DNA of 59,350 nt from Burkholderiaceae bacterium (GCA_022702125.1 JAKOND010000004.1:1-59350); one strand, 5' to 3'; positions 38,839 through 47,735 are shown, counted from the stretch's first letter. The notes: a model not told the origin generated them from the letters alone. Made by a program: numbers and translations.

Positions 38839-39648
38839 TCATCGGCCCGGCAGCGCGGGCGGCGCGCCGTCGGCTTCCAGCAGGTCGCCGTCGCTCTCGT
38901 CCTTCAGGCCGACGCCGGTCAGGCCCCGGCGCAGCGCCTGGCGCGCCAGCCAGGCCAGCTGCCGCGCGGCCTGGTCGCAGGGCAGGCCCTCGGGGCGCAC
39001 GTTGGAGATGCAGTTGCGCTCGGCATCGTGGCGTCCGCGGCGCGGCGCGTGGGTGAGGTAGATGCCGAGGCTGTCGGGCGCGCTGAGCCCGGGCCGCTCG
39101 CCGATCAGCATCGCCACCAGGCGGGCGCCGAGCGCCTCGCCGATATCGTCGGCCAACGCCACCCGCGCCTGCGTCGCCACCACCACCGGGCCGATCGGCG
39201 GATCGTCGCGCAGCTGTCCGCGCAACGCGTCGAGGAGGGGCAGCGCATGGCGCTGCACCGCGAGCGACGAGAGCCCGTCGCCGACGACGATGCACAGCGC
39301 CGGCGCCTCGCCGCCGCGCCGCGCCCCGCGCAGGCGCTCCGCATCGTCCGGATGCAGCTGGCGGCCCAGGTCGGGCCGGTGCAGGTAGGCGGCCCGGTCG
39401 TCGGCGCGGCTGCGGGCCCGCAGCACCTCCCAGCCGGCCTGCTCCAGGGACGCGGCGAGCGCCCCGGCGTCCAGCGGCGCGTGGATCGCGTCGCGCGCCA
39501 TCGCATGCGCCCAGCCGAAACGCAGCGCCTCGGCGGTCGGGATGGCGACGCCCGCGCGTCCGAGCGCGATGCGCGCCGGCGTGGCGCCGCGCCAGCCGTC
39601 CCACGGGTCGGCGATCACGCCGGGCAGGACCGGGCCGTCGGCGCTCAT
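38839..39648 (-). CDS. eutC: Ethanolamine ammonia-lyase small (beta) subunit
   Basis: The 269-aa protein matches EutC: ARIALGRAGVAIPTAEALRF near the start, CIVVGDGLSSLAVQRHALPL, VALADDIGEALGAR, VAMLIGERPGLSAPDSLGIY and NCISNVRPEGL. With EutB it forms the adenosylcobalamin-dependent enzyme that converts ethanolamine to acetaldehyde and ammonia. Its ATG overlaps the eutB stop (ATGA). It is the last gene of the aminotransferase-Bug-eutB-eutC group. Confidence 0.95.
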   Translation of the reverse strand: MSADGPVLPGVIADPWDGWRGATPARIALGRAGVAIPTAEALRFGWAHAMARDAIHAPLDAGALAASLEQAGWEVLRARSRADDRAAYLHRPDLGRQLHPDDAERLRGARRGGEAPALCIVVGDGLSSLAVQRHALPLLDALRGQLRDDPPIGPVVVATQARVALADDIGEALGARLVAMLIGERPGLSAPDSLGIYLTHAPRRGRHDAERNCISNVRPEGLPCDQAARQLAWLARQALRRGLTGVGLKDESDGDLLEADGAPPALPGR

Positions 39649-41051
39649 GACCCGGCTCCGACCGCCGCGATGGCGCCCAGGTCCTGCAGCAGCCGGTGGC
39701 CGGCCTGCGGCGGCAGCAGCCGGCCGGCGTCGTCGGCCAGCCGCATGCGCCGCATCCAGGCCTCGAATTCGGGCGCGCGCCGCAGGCCGAGCGTCTCGCG
39801 CAGGAACAGCGCGTCGTGGAACGAGGTGCTCTGGTAGCCCAGCATCACGTCGTCCGCGCCCGGCACGCCGATGACGAAGGTCACGCCGGCGGCGGCCAGC
39901 AGCACCAGCAGGGTGTCCATGTCGTCCTGGTCGGCCTCGGCGTGGTTGGTGTAGCAGACGTCGCAGCCCATGGGCAGGCCGAGCAGCTTGCCGCAGAAGT
40001 GGTCCTCCAGCCCGGCGCGGACGATCTGCTTGCCGTCGTAGAGGTACTCCGGGCCGATGAAGCCCACCACCGTGTTGACCAGCAGCGGCCGGTAGCGCCG
40101 GGCCAGGCCGTAGGCGCGCGCCTCGCAGGTCTGCTGGTCCACGCCGTGGTGCGCGCCCGCCGACAGCGCGCTGCCCTGCCCGGTCTCGAAGTACATGCAG
40201 TCGCCGCCGACGGTGCCGCGCCCCAGGGCCTGCGCCGCCGCCCGGGCCTCGTCGAGCAGCGCCACGGTCACGCCGAAGGAGCGGTTGGTGCCCTCGGTGC
40301 CGCCGATGGACTGGAACACCAGGTCCACCGGCGCGCCGGCCTCCATCAGCCGCAGGGTGTTGGTCACGTGCGTCAGCACGCAGGACTGGGTGGGAATCTC
40401 GAATCGCTGGATCGCCGCGTCGAGCATGCGCAGCAGCCGGTCGAGCACCGGCAGCCGGTCCGACGCCGGGTTGATGCCGATGACCGCGTCCCCCGCGCCG
40501 TAGAGCAGCCCGTCGAGCGTCGAGGCGGCGATGCCGCGCGCGTCGTCGGCCGGGTGGTTGGGCTGCAGCCGCACCGCGAGACGGCCCGGCAGGCCGAGCG
40601 TGTCGCGGAAGCGGGTGACCACCCGGCACTTGCGCGCCACCGCGATCAGGTCCTGGTTGCGCATGATCTTGGACACCGCCGCCGCCATCTCGGGCGTGAG
40701 GCCGGGCGCCAGCGCGGCCAGCACCTCCGGCGTGGCCGCGTCGCCCAGCAGCCAGTCGCGCAGGCCGCCGACCGTCAGGTGGGCCACCGGCGCGAAGGCG
40801 GCCGCGTCGTGGCCGTCGAGGATCAGCCGGGTGATGTCGTCGTCCTCGTAGGGCACCACCGCCTCCTGCAGGAAGACGGCGAGCGGCAGGTCGGCCAGCA
40901 CATGGCGCGCCGCCACGCGCTGCCGGGCGGTGGGGGCGCCGATCCCGGCCAGGTAGTCGCCCGAACGCGCCGGGCTGGCGTGGGCCATCACCTGCTTCAG
41001 GTCGTCGAAGGCGAAGACCTGGTCGGCCAGGGTGGTGCGGTAGCGGGGCAT
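39645..41051 (-). CDS. eutB: Ethanolamine ammonia-lyase large (alpha) subunit
   Basis: ATG at 41051 (468 aa) is preferred over GTG at 41057 because AAAAGG lies about 8 nt before it. Conserved EutB blocks include MAHASPARSGDYLAG, LTPEMAAAVSKIMRNQDLI, RLQPNHPADDARGIAAS, DAVIGINPASD and VFQSIGGTEGTNRSFGV. The CDVCYTNHAEADQDDMD block carries substrate and cobalamin contacts. No EutA reactivase, no microcompartment shell genes and no adjacent aldehyde dehydrogenase are present, so this is the compact cytoplasmic type. No cobalamin riboswitch is seen upstream. Confidence 0.96.
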   Translation of the reverse strand: MPRYRTTLADQVFAFDDLKQVMAHASPARSGDYLAGIGAPTARQRVAARHVLADLPLAVFLQEAVVPYEDDDITRLILDGHDAAAFAPVAHLTVGGLRDWLLGDAATPEVLAALAPGLTPEMAAAVSKIMRNQDLIAVARKCRVVTRFRDTLGLPGRLAVRLQPNHPADDARGIAASTLDGLLYGAGDAVIGINPASDRLPVLDRLLRMLDAAIQRFEIPTQSCVLTHVTNTLRLMEAGAPVDLVFQSIGGTEGTNRSFGVTVALLDEARAAAQALGRGTVGGDCMYFETGQGSALSAGAHHGVDQQTCEARAYGLARRYRPLLVNTVVGFIGPEYLYDGKQIVRAGLEDHFCGKLLGLPMGCDVCYTNHAEADQDDMDTLLVLLAAAGVTFVIGVPGADDVMLGYQSTSFHDALFLRETLGLRRAPEFEAWMRRMRLADDAGRLLPPQAGHRLLQDLGAIAAVGAGS

Positions 41052-41115
41052 GGGCACGGCCTTTTCGCGGGAAGGATGCGCCAGTATGCGCGCCTGCCCC
41101 GGGAACGGCGCGGCC

Positions 41116-42099
41116 TCATTCGAGCTTGATCCTGCCCTGCTCGATGACGGCGCCCCATTTGCGCTTGTCGGCCACGAGGAAGCCGCGGAACTGCTGCGGC
41201 GTGCTGCCGACCGGCTCCAGCCCGTCCTGGACCAGCCGCTGCGACACCTCGGGCAGCGCGATGACCTTGGCGACCTCGCGCTGGACGCGGTCGATGGCCG
41301 CCTGCGGGGTGCCCTTGGCCGCGCACAGGCCCGTCCAGGTCACCGGATCGAAGCCCGGCAGGCCCGATTCGGCCACGGTGGGCACGTCGGGCAGCCCCGG
41401 CAGGCGGCGCAGGCTGGCGACGGCCAGCGCCCGCAGCTTGCCGGCGCGCACGTTGGGCATGGAGCTGACCGGCTGGTCGAACATCACCGAAATCTGGCCG
41501 GACAGCACGTCCGCCATGGCGGTGCCGGTGCCCTTGTAGGCGATGTGGACCATGTCGACGCCGGCGCGGGACTTGAACATCTCGCCCGCGAGGTGGCCCC
41601 CGGTGCCGTTGCCCGACGAGGCGAAGTTGAGTTCGCCCGGGCGCGCCTTGGCGTAGTCGATCAGCTCCCGGACGTTCTTCGCCGGCAGTTGCGGGTTGAC
41701 CAGCAGCAGGTACGGCGCGTTCGCGATCTGCGTGACCGGCACCAGGTCCTTCTCGGAGTCGAAGGGCATCGAAGCCATCAGGTGCGGCTGGATCGAAAGC
41801 GTGCCGGTGGTGCACATCAGCAGGGTATGGCCGTCGGCCGGCGCCGCCAGCACGGCCGAGGCCGCGATGTTGCCGCCCGCGCCCGGCCGGTTCTCGATGA
41901 TCACCGACTGCCCCAGCGCCTCGGACAGCCGGGGGGCGATGACGCGCGCCACGATGTCGTTCGACCCGCCGGGCGAGAAGCCGACGACGATGCGCACCGG
42001 CCGGGTCGGGAAGGCGTCGGCGGCCCCGGCGCGGGGCGCGGCCACGGTGGCGCACAGGGCGAATGCCGCGAGCACGCTGGAGAGGAAGGATCGTTGCAT
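41116..42099 (-). CDS. Bug-family periplasmic substrate-binding protein (tripartite tricarboxylate type)
   Basis: The ATG at 42099 gives 327 aa with a Sec signal peptide (residues 1 to about 26, ending PRAGA). The mature part follows the Bug/TctC pattern: PVRIVVGFSPGGSNDIVARV, VIIENRPGAGGNIAA, LLMCTTGTLS and the MFDQPVSSMPNVRAGKLRALAV block. Such receptors bind small carboxylates and hand them to a TctAB permease or signal through sensors; no permease gene is nearby. It is located between an aminotransferase and eutB, so an ethanolamine-related or amino-acid-derived ligand is conceivable. Confidence 0.93.
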   Translation of the reverse strand: MQRSFLSSVLAAFALCATVAAPRAGAADAFPTRPVRIVVGFSPGGSNDIVARVIAPRLSEALGQSVIIENRPGAGGNIAASAVLAAPADGHTLLMCTTGTLSIQPHLMASMPFDSEKDLVPVTQIANAPYLLLVNPQLPAKNVRELIDYAKARPGELNFASSGNGTGGHLAGEMFKSRAGVDMVHIAYKGTGTAMADVLSGQISVMFDQPVSSMPNVRAGKLRALAVASLRRLPGLPDVPTVAESGLPGFDPVTWTGLCAAKGTPQAAIDRVQREVAKVIALPEVSQRLVQDGLEPVGSTPQQFRGFLVADKRKWGAVIEQGRIKLE

Positions 42100-42174
42100 G
42101 GCGGTGGATCGCTCGGGTTCGGGTGGATCGGTCGGGACGGAGGAAAACCGGGACGGGCACCGGGGCATGCGCCT

Positions 42175-43380
42175 TCAGGCCGACAGGGCCTCGCAAGCGC
42201 GGGCGATGCGCGCGCATCCCTCGCGCAGGTGGTCGAGGCCGGCGGCGAAGGAGATGCGGAAGTGCGTCGGAACGCCGTAGGCGCTGCCCTGCAGCGCGGC
42301 GAGGTCCTGCGAGGACAGCAGGTGCAGGATCCAGTCGTCGCTGCTGGCGATCGTCCGGCCGTCGGCGGTGCGTCTGCCGAACAGCGCGTCGCAGGCCGCG
42401 AACGCGTAGAACGCGCCCTCGGGCCGCGCGCAGCGGATGCCGTCGATCGCGTTCAGGGCATCCACCACGGCATCGCGCCGCTGCTGGAAGATCTCGCGGC
42501 TGCGCGCCACGAAGTCCTGCGGCCCGGTGAGCGCCGCGACGGACGCCGCCTGCGCGATGGCGTTCGGACCCGAGGTGCTCTGCGACTGCAGCTTGGTCAT
42601 GGCCTTGACCAGCGGCGCCGGCGCCGCGCCGTATCCGATCCGCCAGCCGGTCATCGCGTACGCCTTCGAGACGCCGTTGACGGTGAGCGTGCGCTCCTTC
42701 ATCCGCGGCGCGGCCTGCGCCATGGTCGCGAAGGCCGCGCCGTCGTAGACGAGGTGCTCGTAGATGTCGTCGGTCAGCACCCAGACCTGCGGGTGCCGGT
42801 CGAGCACCTCGGCGAGGGCGCGCAGCTCGTCCGCGGTGTGCATCGCGCCGCTGGGGTTGTTGGGGGAATTGAGGATCAGCCAGCGCGTGCGCGGGGTGAT
42901 GGCCGCCTCCAGGTCCGCCGGCCGCAGCTTGAAGCCGCCGGCCGCCGGGCAGTCCACGAACACCGGCACGCCTCCTGCTAGCAGCACGATGTCCGGATAC
43001 GAGACCCAGTACGGCGCCGGCACGATCACCTCGTCGCCGTCGTCGACGGTGCACATCAGGGCATTGAAGATGACCTGCTTGGCGCCGGTGCCGACCATGA
43101 TCTCGCCGCTGGAATAGTCGAGGCCGTTCTCCGACCGGAACTTGTGCGCGATGGCTTCCTTGAGGGCCGGCGTGCCGCCCACGTCGGTGTAGCGCGTCTG
43201 CCCCGCGCGCATCGCGCGGATCGCCGCTTCCTGGATATGTTCGGGCGTGTCGAAATCGGGCTCGCCGGTGGTCAGGCCCAGGATGTCCCGGCCCTGCGCT
43301 TTGAGTTCGCGTGCCCGTTGCCCGGCCATGGAACTGGGGGACGGTTGGATGCGGTGGAGGCGTGGTGCGATCTGGATCAT
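42175..43380 (-). CDS. Class I/II pyridoxal-phosphate aminotransferase (aspartate aminotransferase family)
   Basis: The ATG at 43380 gives 401 aa. The fold-type I signatures are complete: GEPDFDTPEHIQEAA, GAKQVIFNAL, LNSPNNPSGAMH, DDIYEHLVYDG, PLP-binding Lys239 in NGVSKAYAMTGWRIGYG and the C-terminal Arg in THFRISFA. Family members transfer amino groups between aspartate or aromatic amino acids and 2-oxo acids; the exact substrate is open. It is the first gene of the minus-strand group leading to eutBC and is divergent from a LysR regulator (158-bp gap). Confidence 0.92.
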   Translation of the reverse strand: MIQIAPRLHRIQPSPSSMAGQRARELKAQGRDILGLTTGEPDFDTPEHIQEAAIRAMRAGQTRYTDVGGTPALKEAIAHKFRSENGLDYSSGEIMVGTGAKQVIFNALMCTVDDGDEVIVPAPYWVSYPDIVLLAGGVPVFVDCPAAGGFKLRPADLEAAITPRTRWLILNSPNNPSGAMHTADELRALAEVLDRHPQVWVLTDDIYEHLVYDGAAFATMAQAAPRMKERTLTVNGVSKAYAMTGWRIGYGAAPAPLVKAMTKLQSQSTSGPNAIAQAASVAALTGPQDFVARSREIFQQRRDAVVDALNAIDGIRCARPEGAFYAFAACDALFGRRTADGRTIASSDDWILHLLSSQDLAALQGSAYGVPTHFRISFAAGLDHLREGCARIARACEALSA

Positions 43381-43538
43381 GGGAAATGGCGGGAGGTGTC
43401 CGGAAAGTATCCGCCCGGCCTCCGGGCCGTCCAAACGAGTAATTCGCGCCCCGCCCATTCCTTTTATTCCTGCCCTTCCTTCTTTGTCCCTTTTGCTTCT
43501 CACTTCCCGTCCATGGCCGATTCCGCCCGCCCGCCGCG

Positions 43539-44444
43539 ATGAATATCACTTTCAAACAGCTCGAAGCCTTTCTCTTCAGCGCCCGGTCCGGGAGCTTCAG
43601 CGCCGCGGCCACGGCACTGCACACGACGCAATCGGCGGTTTCCAAGCGCGTGGCGGAAATCGAGCGGATGTGCGGCGCGGCGGTCCTGCACCGCACGCCG
43701 CGCGGCCTGGAGCTGACCCAGACCGGCCGCCAGCTGATGCCGCTGGCGGTGGAGGCGCAGAAACTGCTGGTGCGCATCGAGCACGAGGTGAGCGACGAGC
43801 GGACGCTGCGCGGCACCTTCCGGATCGGGGTGACCGAACTCACCGCGCTGACCTGGCTCACCCGGCTCATCGACCGGATACAGGCACTGCACCCGAAGCT
43901 GATGCTGGAGCCGATCGTGGACGCGGGCCTCAAGCTGTTCGACGGGCTGGAGGACAACACCATCGACCTGGCGATCATGCCGGGCACCTTCTGGGGCGAG
44001 CGCTACCGGACGGTGCGCGTGGGCCAGGTGGAGGACCTGTGGGTGGCCAGCCCGCAGCTCGGCATCCCCGACCGGCCCCTGAAGCCGGAGGAATTCGCGC
44101 ATTACCCGATGCTCGAACAGTCGAAGGGCGCGGCCAAGAACCGGTTCTACGCCGCCTGGCGCGCGGAACACGGCTTTCGCTTCAACCAGGTATTCGCCAC
44201 CAACAGCACGACGGTATTGCGGGAACTCACCATCGGCGGCCTGGGCATCAGCCAGCTCGCGCTGGATTACGTGCGCACCGATATCGAAGAGGGTCGGCTG
44301 CGGATTATCGAAAGCGATCCGATGCCCCCGCCGATGGTTTACAGCGCCGTATACCGCATCGACAGTTTCAGCGTGGCTTTAGCGCGAATATCGCAGCTGG
44401 CGGTCGAGACGTGCGATTTCACGCTGCGGGCAAACCGATCCTAG
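43539..44444 (+). CDS. LysR-family transcriptional regulator, probable regulator of the eutBC group
   Basis: The 301-aa protein starts MNITFKQLEAFLFSARSGSF with a typical LysR HTH (SFSAAATALHTTQSAVSKRV) and a periplasmic-binding-like effector domain. It is divergent from the aminotransferase-Bug-eutBC genes, the classic LysR layout. The gene and its upstream region are less GC-biased than their surroundings (for example T-rich 43455-43515 and third positions near the 3' end), which may hint at acquisition with the catabolic group. An amino acid or amine effector is a guess. Confidence 0.92.
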   Translation: MNITFKQLEAFLFSARSGSFSAAATALHTTQSAVSKRVAEIERMCGAAVLHRTPRGLELTQTGRQLMPLAVEAQKLLVRIEHEVSDERTLRGTFRIGVTELTALTWLTRLIDRIQALHPKLMLEPIVDAGLKLFDGLEDNTIDLAIMPGTFWGERYRTVRVGQVEDLWVASPQLGIPDRPLKPEEFAHYPMLEQSKGAAKNRFYAAWRAEHGFRFNQVFATNSTTVLRELTIGGLGISQLALDYVRTDIEEGRLRIIESDPMPPPMVYSAVYRIDSFSVALARISQLAVETCDFTLRANRS

Positions 44445-44490
44445 ATATTCGATTCGGGAGAATCATTCGCTTCTGGCGACATGCTTTCCT

Positions 44491-44496
44491 TAAAAT
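44491..44496 (+). promoter_or_regulatory. -10-like TAAAAT 7 nt before the DUF455 gene
   Basis: TAAAAT then CCTGCCG then ATG. No Shine-Dalgarno is present, so transcription may begin at the start codon. The -35 region is unconvincing. Confidence 0.35.
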
Positions 44497-44503
44497 CCTG
44501 CCG

Positions 44504-45307
44504 ATGGACCTCCGCTCCCACGCCCTGCGACTGCTGCGCCTCACGGATCCCGAAGAAAAATCCCGGCAGGCGCAGGTGCTGCATGGGCAGGCAGCTACGC
44601 TTTCGATAGCAGAGCGCTGGTCCGGCGACCTGCCCGATCCGGCCACCCTGCCCGGCCGGCCCGCGCGCCCGGCGCTGCTGCCGCACACCGAGGTGGCGCG
44701 CCGCTCGCCGGCCACCGCGCACGGACGGGCGGTGCTGGTGCACGCCATCGCGCACATCGAGTTCAACGCCATCAACCTGGCCCTCGACGCCGTCTGGCGC
44801 TTCGACGGCATGCCGCGCGACTTCTACCTCGACTGGATGCGGGTGGCGGCCGAAGAGGCCAGGCACTTCCTGCTGCTGCGCGACCACCTGCGCGGCCTGG
44901 GGCACGACTACGGCGACTTCCCGGCGCACCAGGGCCTGTGGAGCATGTGCGAGAAGACCGCGCACGACATCGTCGCCCGCATGGCGCTGGTGCCGCGCAC
45001 GCTGGAGGCCCGCGGGCTGGACGCCACGCCGCTGATCCAGGCCAAGCTGCGCCAGGCCGGCACGCCCGACGCGCTGGCGGCCATCGCCATCCTCGACGTG
45101 ATCCTGCAGGAGGAGATCGGCCATGTGGCCATCGGCAACCGCTGGTACGCCTGGCTCTGCGCCCGCGAAGGCCTGGAGCCGGTCGAGCACTACCGGGTGC
45201 TGACCCGCCGCCACGAGGCGCCGCGCCTGCGTCCGCCCTTCAACGCCGAGGCCCGGCGGCTGGCCGGCTTCAGCGCCGTGGAACTCGACTACCTGCAGCA
45301 GGGCTGA
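44504..45307 (+). CDS. DUF455 ferritin-like protein
   Basis: The 267-aa protein has a four-helix ferritin-like layout with candidate metal ligands: Glu and His in AHIEFNAINLALDAV, AAEEARHFLLL and QEEIGHVAIGNRW. DUF455 proteins are widespread in proteobacteria and resemble di-iron hydroxylases such as MiaE, but no substrate is established. The start ATG at 44504 sits just after a TAAAAT hexamer. A 17-nt GCTA-N9-TAGC element encodes residues 31-36. It ends 105 nt before a PAS-GGDEF gene. Confidence 0.88.
   Translation: MDLRSHALRLLRLTDPEEKSRQAQVLHGQAATLSIAERWSGDLPDPATLPGRPARPALLPHTEVARRSPATAHGRAVLVHAIAHIEFNAINLALDAVWRFDGMPRDFYLDWMRVAAEEARHFLLLRDHLRGLGHDYGDFPAHQGLWSMCEKTAHDIVARMALVPRTLEARGLDATPLIQAKLRQAGTPDALAAIAILDVILQEEIGHVAIGNRWYAWLCAREGLEPVEHYRVLTRRHEAPRLRPPFNAEARRLAGFSAVELDYLQQG
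44594..44610. repeat. 17-nt GCTA-N9-TAGC element, copy 5 (inside a gene)
   Basis: GCTACGCTTTCGATAGC is the exact reverse complement of the copy inside the methyltransferase gene at 15708-15724. It encodes A-T-L-S-I-A of the DUF455 protein. Confidence 0.6.
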
Positions 45308-45343
45308 GGCATGCGCAGGCGCAGCCCCGGCTATCCTTGAGGC

Positions 45344-45386
45344 GCGCACGACGCCGTGCGCCTGCAATGCGCACAACGGCGTGCGC
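45344..45386. promoter_or_regulatory. Tandem pair of 18-bp imperfect palindromes
   Basis: Copies at 45344-45361 (GCGCACGACGCCGTGCGC) and 45369-45386 (GCGCACAACGGCGTGCGC) differ at 2 of 18 positions. They are separated by 7 bp (25 bp start to start), and each is an imperfect palindrome. They lie between the DUF455 stop and the PAS-GGDEF start, ending 26 nt before the ATG. They may be a double operator or a pair of mRNA hairpins. Confidence 0.5.
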
Positions 45387-45412
45387 GGCATACGACAAAA
45401 CAAGAAGAAACC

Positions 45413-46789
45413 ATGCACCAGCTGCCTACCGACACCCCGGGCGAGATCGCCCGCCTGTACGAGATCGTCCACCACAACACCGACTGGATGTGGGAGGTGG
45501 ACGCGCAGGGACGCTACACCTTCTGCTCGCAAGGGAGCCTGCAGATGCTCGGCCGGCCGCCGTCGGACGTGCTCGGGAAGACGCCGTTCGACTTCATGCC
45601 GCCCGACGAGGCCGAGCGGGTCGGCCGCGAGTTCGCCGAAATCGTCGGCGCGCAGCGGCCTTTCGCCGGCCTGATCAACCGCAACCTGCGGCCGGACGGC
45701 TCGCTGGTGGTGCTGGAAACCAGCGGCATTCCGCTGTTCGCGGCCGACGGCACCTTCCGCGGCTACCGGGGCATCGACCGCGACGTGACCCCGTTGGGCG
45801 GCGTGCTGAGCCAGCGGCTGCTGCAGCTCGAAGCCGTCTACGCCGCCGCGCCGGTGGCCCTGGCGCTGCTGGACCGCGATCTGCGCTTCCTCGTGGTCAA
45901 CGAGGCGCTGGCGAAGATGCACGGCCTGCCGGTCGAGAAGATCATCGGCCGCCCGGTGACCGCCCTGGTGCCCGAGGCGGAGCGCTCCCTGGCCGGTGCC
46001 TTCGCGCGGCTCGATGCGGGCCGGGACGTGCCGGAAGGCACGATGCAGCTGCACGACCACACCTACCACGTGCGCATCCAGGGCGTGCGCGACACCGCCG
46101 GGCAGGTCACCGGCCTGACCACCGCGCTGACCGACATCACCGAGCACCTGCGGGTGCAGCGCCGCCTGGCGCAGGCCACCGAGGAACTCGCGCGCACCAA
46201 CCGGCGGCTGGAGGAAGCCAACCGCCAGCTGCTGCGCTTCGCCCAGCACGACTACCTGACCGACCTGCCCAACCGCCGCTGGTTCGGGCAGGTGTTCGCC
46301 ACCGAGGTCGGCCGCGCCCGGCGCCATGGCCGGCCGCTGTCGGTGGTGATGGTCGATATCGACTACTTCAAGCAGTACAACGACCACTACGGCCACCTGG
46401 CCGGCGACGAATGCCTGCGCCGCGTGGCCGGCGCCCTGCAGCAGGCGATGCTGCGCGCCGGCGACATGGCCAGCCGCTACGGCGGCGAGGAATTCGCGCT
46501 GGTGCTGCCGGACACGACCGCGGCGGGCGCCGTCGAAATCGCCTCCCGGGTGCTGGCGGGCGTGGAGGCGCTGGCCGTCGAGCACGCGCCCAGCCCCTGG
46601 GGCCGGGTGACCGCCAGCGCCGGCGTCGGCACCCTGCAGCTGGAGCCGCAGGTGGCCCCGCTGCCCACGGCCATCGACCGGCTTTGCGAGCGGCTGCTCG
46701 ACCGTGCGGACCGGGCGCTCTACCAGGCCAAGCTCTCCGGCCGCAACCGGGTGGCGCAGAACCCGGCGGTGCTGGCGACGGCCGAGTGA
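45413..46789 (+). CDS. Double-PAS diguanylate cyclase
   Basis: The ATG at 45413 follows AAGAAGAA. The 458-aa cytoplasmic protein has a first PAS (residues 15-125; TDWMWEVDAQGRYTFCSQG), a second PAS (residues 140-245; APVALALLDRDLRFLVVNEA), a short coiled coil (LARTNRRLEEANRQLLRFAQ) and a GGDEF domain. GGEEF is at 357-361 and the allosteric I-site RAGD lies five residues before it. It should make cyclic di-GMP and be product inhibited. No membrane helix or signal peptide is seen. Confidence 0.92.
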   Translation: MHQLPTDTPGEIARLYEIVHHNTDWMWEVDAQGRYTFCSQGSLQMLGRPPSDVLGKTPFDFMPPDEAERVGREFAEIVGAQRPFAGLINRNLRPDGSLVVLETSGIPLFAADGTFRGYRGIDRDVTPLGGVLSQRLLQLEAVYAAAPVALALLDRDLRFLVVNEALAKMHGLPVEKIIGRPVTALVPEAERSLAGAFARLDAGRDVPEGTMQLHDHTYHVRIQGVRDTAGQVTGLTTALTDITEHLRVQRRLAQATEELARTNRRLEEANRQLLRFAQHDYLTDLPNRRWFGQVFATEVGRARRHGRPLSVVMVDIDYFKQYNDHYGHLAGDECLRRVAGALQQAMLRAGDMASRYGGEEFALVLPDTTAAGAVEIASRVLAGVEALAVEHAPSPWGRVTASAGVGTLQLEPQVAPLPTAIDRLCERLLDRADRALYQAKLSGRNRVAQNPAVLATAE

Positions 46790-46811
46790 CGGCGCCGCCG
46801 GGCCGCAGGCG

Positions 46812-47603
46812 TCAGGCCGTCTCCTTCGGCCAGCCCAGCAGGTAGGTGGTGCCCACCGGCAGCACCCCCAGCCGGCGGACGCCGGATTCCCAATGGAACG
46901 TGGACGCCCCGGGCACCTGCCGCACCAGCGCCATGAGCTCCTCGGGCGTGTAGGTGCGCAGGCAGGACACGATGCCGTCGAACATCACGATCAGCGGGAT
47001 GGCGGGCACGACGTAGGTCCAGAACATGCGCTTCCAACTGAACGCGCGGTGGAACGGCGCGGTCAGCAGCACCATGAAAGGCGTCAGGAGCATGTAGGCG
47101 ATCATCAGCGGATGGCGCTGCGTCGACTCCATCACGCCCAGTCCCTGCCGGCGTTCGACGGCGCTGGCGATGATGCGCACCGCCTGGTCTTCCCGGAAAT
47201 GGTGGAACGACGAGAACAGGGTCCGGAAGCCCGACAGCCGCTCCGGAACGTCCAGCGCCGACACCGGCTCCCCGACATAGGAGAACGTGGCGGGCGCGGT
47301 GTCCTGCAGGCGCTGGAAGGTCTGCGGATCGGGGAAGAAATCCGTCAGGCAGACCGCGACCCGGCGCTCGCGGACCGTCTCGAGGTGGTCGCGCATCTCC
47401 AGCCACGGCCCGCCCGAGCCGGCGCACAGATCGACCACGCGGGTCGCGCGCGATCGGCGGATGGCCTGGTCCAGCAGGGGCGCGACGGACCGGTAGAGAT
47501 CGATTTTCGACACCGCGAACTGCAGGAACGCGGTGACGCCGGAGTGGATGCTCCTGGGCAGCCAGGCCTGGTCTTCGAACTCGAAAGAATGGATGCGTCT
47601 CAT
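46812..47603 (-). CDS. Methyltransferase-like protein with C-terminal membrane segments
   Basis: The 263-aa protein starts with a class I methyltransferase-like core (RVVDLCAGSGGPWLEMRDHL, then VCLTDFFPDP and FRTLFSSFHHFRED). It then has two strongly hydrophobic stretches (AYMLLTPFMVLLTAPF and TYVVPAIPLIVMFDGIV) before a final soluble tail. That combination suggests a membrane-anchored methyltransferase acting on a lipid or quinone-like substrate; the acceptor is unknown. It is convergent with the PAS-GGDEF gene upstream (22-bp gap) and downstream of another cyclase gene on its own strand. Confidence 0.75.
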   Translation of the reverse strand: MRRIHSFEFEDQAWLPRSIHSGVTAFLQFAVSKIDLYRSVAPLLDQAIRRSRATRVVDLCAGSGGPWLEMRDHLETVRERRVAVCLTDFFPDPQTFQRLQDTAPATFSYVGEPVSALDVPERLSGFRTLFSSFHHFREDQAVRIIASAVERRQGLGVMESTQRHPLMIAYMLLTPFMVLLTAPFHRAFSWKRMFWTYVVPAIPLIVMFDGIVSCLRTYTPEELMALVRQVPGASTFHWESGVRRLGVLPVGTTYLLGWPKETA

Positions 47604-47735
47604 CGAACCTCTTGTGGTCCCGTAACCCCTGGAAAGTCGGTCCGGTTCATACCGGCTTCATTATTGCCGCTGCACGGTGCACCCCTGTAAGGAGCGGTAC
47701 CCCGGCACCGGACCGGAATCACGGGTTCCGCGGCG

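Noticed and set aside
40990-41115. Adenosylcobalamin riboswitch upstream of eutB
   Set aside because: The gap to the upstream Bug gene is only 64 bp and contains no B12-box-like sequence, and none was seen before the aminotransferase gene either.
42970-42986. CTGCTAGCAG palindrome inside the aminotransferase gene as a further repeat copy
   Set aside because: It lacks the 17-nt GCTA-N9-TAGC spacing and is a short chance palindrome within coding sequence.
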